From an uncultured Prevotella sp. (GTDB lineage Bacteria; Bacteroidota; Bacteroidia; Bacteroidales; Bacteroidaceae), in assembly GCA_905196835.1 (NCBI GenBank), contig CAJJWN010000071.1:1-10918 (forward strand): a stretch of 10,918 bases of DNA, written 5' to 3'. The notes beneath the pieces are model-generated. The model was not told the DNA's origin. It saw only the letters and a program-made list of their open reading frames with translations, and searched no databases. Positions 8,068 to 10,918 of this stretch are shown one piece after another (position 1 is the stretch's first letter; every line of letters begins with the position of its first letter). Position numbers and translations under genes: made by a program.

Positions 8068-8093
8068 CCGTCATAACGAACAAAATACAGACC

Positions 8094-8963
8094 ATGGAAA
8101 TACCAACACCGTCGATAGCCGACCTGGCGGAACTGACGGGGTCGCCCCATTTGGACGGCGACCTGCTGCTTTTCGACAAACTGACTGACTTCCCTCTGCC
8201 CGTCGGTGCCGGGCGTACAAGCAACATCGTTGTGGCCCTGTGCCTTGAGGGCAATTCCACGTACATGGCCAACACTGTGGAGCACAGGGTCGGCCCCGAC
8301 GACGTGCTGATAATACACGACGGCCAGGTGGTTGACGGCTACCGGATTGACCCGGCCCAGCGGAGCATCGGCCTGATAATGTCGCCAGACTTTTTCCACG
8401 AGGTGCTTAAGGACATACACGAGCTGGCGTCGCTCATCATCTTCTCGCGCAGCCACCCGGTGTTCCGCCTTACGCCTCACGAGACGGAGAACATGATAGA
8501 GTATTACCGCCTGGTGAAGGCCAAGGTGGCCGACGGCGAGAACGGCCTGCGCCGCGACGTTGTGCGCCATCTGATATCGGCCATGGTGTGCGAGCTGTGC
8601 AACGCCATACGCCGCCTGCCCGACTGCCTGGGCGAGAGGCAGATGAGGGCGGAAAAGATTTTCGCCGACTTCATACGCATCGTGGAGCAAAACTACAAGA
8701 TGGAGAGGCGCGTGGGATGGTACGGCGAGCAGATGTGCATCACGCCGAAGTACCTGTCGGAGACGGTGAAGACCGTGAGCCGGCGCACGCCTAACGAGTG
8801 GATTGACAACTATGTGACGATGGAGCTGCGCGCGCAACTGCGCAACACTACCAAGAGCATAAAGGAGATAGCAAGGGAGATGAACTTTCCCAACCAGTCG
8901 TTCCTCGGCAAATACTTCAAGGAACACGTGGGCATGTCGCCCATGAGCTACCGAAAGTCGTAG
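8094..8963 (+). CDS. AraC-family transcriptional regulator
   Basis: Cytoplasmic DNA-binding regulator, 289 residues from ATG 8094. I prefer this start because the promoter lies just upstream and the 56 extra in-frame codons from 7926 read as Arg/Ala-rich repeat DNA. Residues about 20-120 form a cupin-like ligand-sensing half (VVALCLEGNSTYMAN, VGPDDVLIIHDG, typical of AraC N-terminal barrels). Residues about 187-289 are the AraC/XylS DNA-binding domain with two helix-turn-helix units: about 206-230 (QMCITPKYLSETVKTVSRR) and about 254-276 (SIKEIAREMNFPNQSFLGKY), then the family ending EHVGMSPMSYRKS. The first half lacks a recognisable ligand motif, so the signal is unknown. It is monocistronic with its own terminator. 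Its targets could include the protease or the SusCD operon upstream, but nothing here proves it. Confidence 0.93.
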   Translation: MEIPTPSIADLAELTGSPHLDGDLLLFDKLTDFPLPVGAGRTSNIVVALCLEGNSTYMANTVEHRVGPDDVLIIHDGQVVDGYRIDPAQRSIGLIMSPDFFHEVLKDIHELASLIIFSRSHPVFRLTPHETENMIEYYRLVKAKVADGENGLRRDVVRHLISAMVCELCNAIRRLPDCLGERQMRAEKIFADFIRIVEQNYKMERRVGWYGEQMCITPKYLSETVKTVSRRTPNEWIDNYVTMELRAQLRNTTKSIKEIAREMNFPNQSFLGKYFKEHVGMSPMSYRKS

Positions 8964-9001
8964 CGCACGGCGGAACTTGAGAAGCAGACGAGCAGACAAG
9001 C

Positions 9002-9075
9002 AAACAAGCAGACAAGAACATTTGCCTTATTGGTCGGTGCCAATGGCTATGATGTCCTTGTCTGCTTGTTTTTTT
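9002..9075 (+). terminator. Intrinsic terminator of the AraC regulator gene
   Basis: AAACAAGCAGACAAG (9002-9016) pairs exactly with CTTGTCTGCTTGTTT (9057-9071), giving a 15-bp stem that ends in seven Ts (9069-9075). The 40-nt loop holds a second hairpin: ATTGG (9029-9033) with CCAAT (9040-9044), extended by GCC/GGC. The left arm is the last of several imperfect copies of AGCAGACAAG running from about 8982, so the terminator appears to have been built from a short tandem repeat. Confidence 0.85.
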
Positions 9076-9171
9076 ATTAATGGCGTTTGGTATAAGATAA
9101 TATGAAAAAAAATCTCACTTCAAGCGGTCTGCGGCACTGGTGTTATACCGAGCTCACGTTTTATTAATCCG

Positions 9172-9771
9172 TCACTGCCCGCCTGCCTGCTCATCCAAGA
9201 GCTTGGCAGCGGCGGCAAGCTGGTCGTACCACTCTTGCCCGAAGCGGCGCACGAGCGGCCCTTTCAGAAATTCGTACACGCGCAGCCCCAAGGCCTCGCC
9301 CTTCTTGCGTGCGGCCGCGCAGACGCTCCAGCGGTGGTAGTTGAGCGCCGTGAGGCCGTTTGACAGGCGGCTCTCGCGTATCGGGTAGAGCGCGCAGCTT
9401 ACGGGTTTGCAGAACTGCGAGCGCCCCTTGCGGAAGGCTTTTTCGAGCAGACAGAGGCAAAGGCCGTCCTCATGGCAGGTGAACACGCAGTCGCGCCCGT
9501 CCACAATGCTCGTCACGAGGTCGCCGTCACGGTCGGCATAGGCCACGCCCTGACGGTCAACCACAGCCTGCGCACCGGCCGACATGCCGCCCCACACGGT
9601 GTCGAGCGCGGCCTCTATCTCGCCTATCTCTTCTATGCTTACCGGCGCGCCGGCGTCGCCTTCTACGCAGCAGGCACCCTTGCATTCGTCAAGGTCGCAG
9701 CAAAACTTCTCCGTTATTATGTCGGGCGACACGAGCACGTCGCCTATCTGAATTATCGTATTATAATTCAT
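9172..9771 (-). CDS. DUF3109 family protein, cysteine-rich putative metal-binding (YkgJ-like)
   Basis: 199-residue cytoplasmic protein with no signal peptide. Cysteines cluster as in DUF3109/YkgJ-type proteins, thought to chelate zinc or iron-sulfur: C24, C25, C30, C34, C35 (EKFCCDLDECKGACCVEGD), C95, C99, C105, C107 (DCVFTCHEDGLCLC), C121, C126 (FCKPVSCALYPIR) and C151 (NYHRWSVC). All the expected stretches are present. The biochemical role of the family is not established. The ATG lies inside AT-rich repeat DNA, and the first residues MNYNT are repeat-encoded; from memory, relatives begin at about IQIGD, so this start may be a slightly extended one. No promoter box is seen in the 187 bp separating it from ung, so it may be read through from ung. 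It converges on the AraC gene. Confidence 0.9.
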   Translation of the reverse strand: MNYNTIIQIGDVLVSPDIITEKFCCDLDECKGACCVEGDAGAPVSIEEIGEIEAALDTVWGGMSAGAQAVVDRQGVAYADRDGDLVTSIVDGRDCVFTCHEDGLCLCLLEKAFRKGRSQFCKPVSCALYPIRESRLSNGLTALNYHRWSVCAAARKKGEALGLRVYEFLKGPLVRRFGQEWYDQLAAAAKLLDEQAGGQ

Positions 9772-9958
9772 AATTTACAATTCATAATTCATAATTGGGC
9801 TGATGTCAATTCATTAATTCACAATTCATAATTCATAATTGGGCGTGCGCGCTTACTTTCAGTTGATAATTGATGTGCGCTACATTCATGGCGTATGCCC
9901 AATTATGAATTATTAATTGTGAACTGAAAGTCAGCGTAAGCTAATTATGAATTAAAAA
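9763..9958. repeat. AT-rich repeat cluster between ung and the DUF3109 gene
   Basis: A 24-bp unit rich in 'aattcataatt' and ending in GGGC occurs exactly at 9777-9800 and 9821-9844 (44 bp apart). An inverted copy at 9897-9923 matches 9818-9844 at 26 of 27 bases. ACTTTCAGTT (9855-9864) and AACTGAAAGT (9922-9931) extend the inverted relation, so 9818-9931 could form a long imperfect hairpin. More 'attatgaatt' words reach the ung stop codon at one end and contain the DUF3109 start codon at the other. Such repeats are common between genes in Bacteroidales (general knowledge). Confidence 0.85.
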
Positions 9959-10621
9959 TTACCACCGTATCGGCTCCATGCCATGCTTTTCGAGATACTG
10001 GTTGGCCAGGCTGAAGTGGTGGTTGCCGAAGAATCCGCGGTGGGCCGACAGCGGCGAGGGGTGGGCCGAGCGCAGCACGAGGTGGCGCGAGGCGTCGATT
10101 AGCTGCGCCTTGCCCTGCGCGTAGCTGCCCCAGAGGATGAACACCACGTGCTCCCTTCCGGCTGACACCGTGCTGATTACGGCGTCGGTAAACTCTTCCC
10201 AGCCGTGCCCCTGGTGGCTGCCGGCCGCCCCGCGGCGCACGGTCAGCGTGGCGTTGAGCAGCAGCACGCCCTGCTCCGCCCAGCGCACGAGGCTGCCGCT
10301 CGTCGGCGCGGGCACCCCTGTGTCGGCCTGCACCTCCTTGAATATGTTGACGAGCGACGGCGGAAAGGGCACGCCGTCGTTCACCGAGAAGCACAACCCC
10401 TGCGCCTGTCCCGGCTCGTGGTAAGGATCCTGCCCTATGATAACCACCTTCACGCTGTCGAAGGGGCACAGGTTGAAGGCGTTGAAGATGAGCCGTCCCG
10501 GCGGATAACACTCGCCGCGGCGGTACTCGTCGTGCACGAACGCCGCCAGCGCGGCGAAGTAAGGCTTGTCAAACTCCGCCCCTATGCGCCGCTTCCAGCT
10601 CTCGTCTATCTTTACATCCAT
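9959..10621 (-). CDS. ung: Uracil-DNA glycosylase, family 1
   Basis: Base-excision repair enzyme that removes uracil from DNA after cytosine deamination or dUTP misincorporation. The 220-residue length is normal for family 1. Key motifs are all present: GQDPYH at 63-68 with catalytic Asp65, uracil-specific LLNATLTV at 121-128 with Asn123, GSHQGHGWEEFTD at 134-146, and HPSPLSAHRGFFGNHHF at 187-203 with catalytic His187 and the DNA-intercalating loop. The start is the ATG at 10621 (MDVKIDESWKRR); a longer in-frame version from 10681 would begin upstream of the predicted promoter and is rejected. The stop TAA abuts the AT-rich repeat. There is no sign of transfer or damage. Confidence 0.97.
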   Translation of the reverse strand: MDVKIDESWKRRIGAEFDKPYFAALAAFVHDEYRRGECYPPGRLIFNAFNLCPFDSVKVVIIGQDPYHEPGQAQGLCFSVNDGVPFPPSLVNIFKEVQADTGVPAPTSGSLVRWAEQGVLLLNATLTVRRGAAGSHQGHGWEEFTDAVISTVSAGREHVVFILWGSYAQGKAQLIDASRHLVLRSAHPSPLSAHRGFFGNHHFSLANQYLEKHGMEPIRW

Positions 10622-10646
10622 GGTAGTCAAGTTTGTTAACAGTATG

Positions 10647-10677
10647 CAAAAATAGCCTATTTTCACTGTATCTGCAA
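10647..10677 (-). promoter_or_regulatory. Bacteroidetes-type promoter of ung
   Basis: On the minus strand, TTG (10677-10675) and TATTTTTG (10654-10647) are 20 bp apart, fitting the Bacteroides -33 / -7 pattern. The transcript would begin about 20 nt before the ATG at 10621. Box and spacing equal those of the AraC promoter at 8037-8067. Confidence 0.72.
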
Positions 10678-10739
10678 GCATAAACGCCTTTTTTCAGGCA
10701 AAGTAGCACTGCCTTTTGCCATACCACCCATGTTTGGTG

Positions 10740-10768
10740 GCAATGCGAAAGGCCACATTTCGCATTGC
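10740..10768. repeat. Hairpin at the end of copy B (11-bp arms, 7-nt loop)
   Basis: GCAATGCGAAA (10740-10750) pairs exactly with TTTCGCATTGC (10758-10768) around GGCCACA. In copy A only the inner 8 bp still pair, because the element boundary falls inside the arm. Next to it CCACC (10724-10728) and GGTGG (10736-10740) form a smaller hairpin, and GGCAAA (10697-10702) with TTTGCC (10715-10720) another. Confidence 0.75.
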
Positions 10769-10915
10769 AAAAGGCCGCAAACGACAACGTAAAAGGCCGT
10801 GTTTTGCAATGCAAAACACGGCCTTTTGCTAACCCCTTGACAGCCAGCGGGTTGGCAAGGGCAGTTTCTCGCCAAGCCGGACGGGCCGGATTGGCCTTAT
10901 TAGCCATATGCACCC
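10743..10915 (-). repeat. 173-bp dispersed element, copy B (inverted relative to copy A)
   Basis: The reverse complement of this stretch matches 7446-7618 with 9 substitutions and no gaps. It fills most of the gene-free space between ung and the window's right edge and may continue beyond it. Across the two copies the aligned reading frame shows 5 amino-acid-changing codons (Q/P, E/G, C/G, H/P, L/S) against 3 silent ones, so it is not behaving like a protein gene. Confidence 0.88.
10791..10827. repeat. Palindrome (18-bp arms, 1-nt centre) in copy B
   Basis: AAAAGGCCGTGTTTTGCA (10791-10808) is the exact reverse complement of 10810-10827, centred on A10809. It is one pair longer than the copy A form. 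Pair G10795-C10823 replaces the T-A pair of copy A, so pairing is kept although both bases changed. Confidence 0.9.
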
Positions 10916-10918
10916 ACG

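Larger units (their letters stand above)
7319..8093. other. 775-bp gene-free, repeat-rich intergenic region
   Basis: Between the protease stop and the AraC regulator start I see no credible gene. The stretch holds, in order: a 23-bp-period direct repeat (7370-7409), copy A of a 173-bp element (7446-7618) containing a long palindrome, 22-bp-phased GGCCTTT boxes (7563-7650), a set of interlaced inverted repeats (7646-7909), a GC-rich piece with GGCGGAGGCGC repeated at 7942 and 7968, a small hairpin GCATT-gcgg-AATGC at 7983-7996, and the regulator promoter (8037-8067). Open frames crossing it are low-complexity readings of the repeats. Confidence 0.8.

Noticed and set aside
7926..8093. 56-codon N-terminal extension of the AraC regulator
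   Set aside because: It would lie upstream of the predicted promoter and reads as Arg/Ala-rich low-complexity sequence; the family N-terminus fits the ATG at 8094.
8001..8999. 332-residue antisense open frame opposite the AraC gene
   Set aside because: It is a shadow of a GC-rich coding sequence; the AraC frame has both helix-turn-helix units and a promoter, while the antisense frame is His/Val/Leu-rich without any motif.
9101..9171. Terminator for the DUF3109 gene on the minus strand
   Set aside because: There is an eight-base T run on the minus strand (9112-9105) and a distant 7-bp inverted pair (GGTATAA / TTATACC), but no stem sits directly before the T run.
9945..10511. 188-residue minus-strand frame overlapping ung
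   Set aside because: Out-of-frame reading of ung, Arg/Ala/Gly-rich, no motifs; ung itself has every catalytic motif.
10622..10681. 20-codon N-terminal extension of ung
   Set aside because: It spans the predicted promoter, and the protein from 10621 already has the normal family length.
7446..10915. Phase-variable promoter inversion
   Set aside because: Both the AraC and ung promoters lie inside the segment beside their own genes, so flipping it would not switch either gene; no recombinase gene is in view.

Overview
This window looks like chromosomal DNA from a Bacteroidales bacterium, most likely a Prevotella-type genus. The evidence is an adjacent SusC/SusD outer-membrane pair, lipoproteins with Bacteroidetes-style signal peptides, a C10 (streptopain/interpain-like) protease with a possible type IX secretion C-terminal domain, Bacteroidetes-type promoters (TTG, 20-bp gap, TATTTTTG), and AT-rich 'aattcataatt' intergenic repeats. 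Genus-level assignment is inference.

Left part (1-5534): a tightly spaced operon of three surface genes, namely a SusC/RagA-type TonB-dependent transporter (5' end cut off by the window), its SusD/RagB-type lipoprotein lid, and a Calx-beta-like surface lipoprotein. The gaps are 21 bp each and the operon ends in a strong hairpin-plus-T-tract terminator (5479-5534). Next comes a separately placed secreted C10 cysteine protease (5561-7318). No glycosidase is present, so the visible set fits peptide/protein foraging (RagAB-like) better than glycan use. That reading is inference.

Middle (7319-8093): about 775 bp without a credible gene, packed with layered repeats: a 23-bp-period direct repeat, a 173-bp element copy (copy A), a 17-bp-arm palindrome, 22-bp-phased GGCCTTT boxes, and a cluster of three inverted repeats. 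The AraC-family regulator promoter lies at the right edge.

Right part (8094-10621): an AraC-family regulator on + with its own promoter and terminator, converging on two minus-strand genes, a cysteine-rich DUF3109 (YkgJ-type) protein and uracil-DNA glycosylase (ung). Between those two genes sits an AT-rich repeat cluster that supplies both the ung stop codon and the DUF3109 start codon. Upstream of ung is a promoter of the same form as the AraC one. The window ends in copy B of the 173-bp element, inverted relative to copy A (9 differences, no indels).

The most unusual signal is this 173-bp element pair. It carries a nearly loopless palindrome in which a T-A pair in copy A has become a G-C pair in copy B, a compensatory change. 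The reading frames across the two copies show mostly amino-acid-changing substitutions. The element therefore seems to be conserved as DNA or RNA structure rather than as a small protein.
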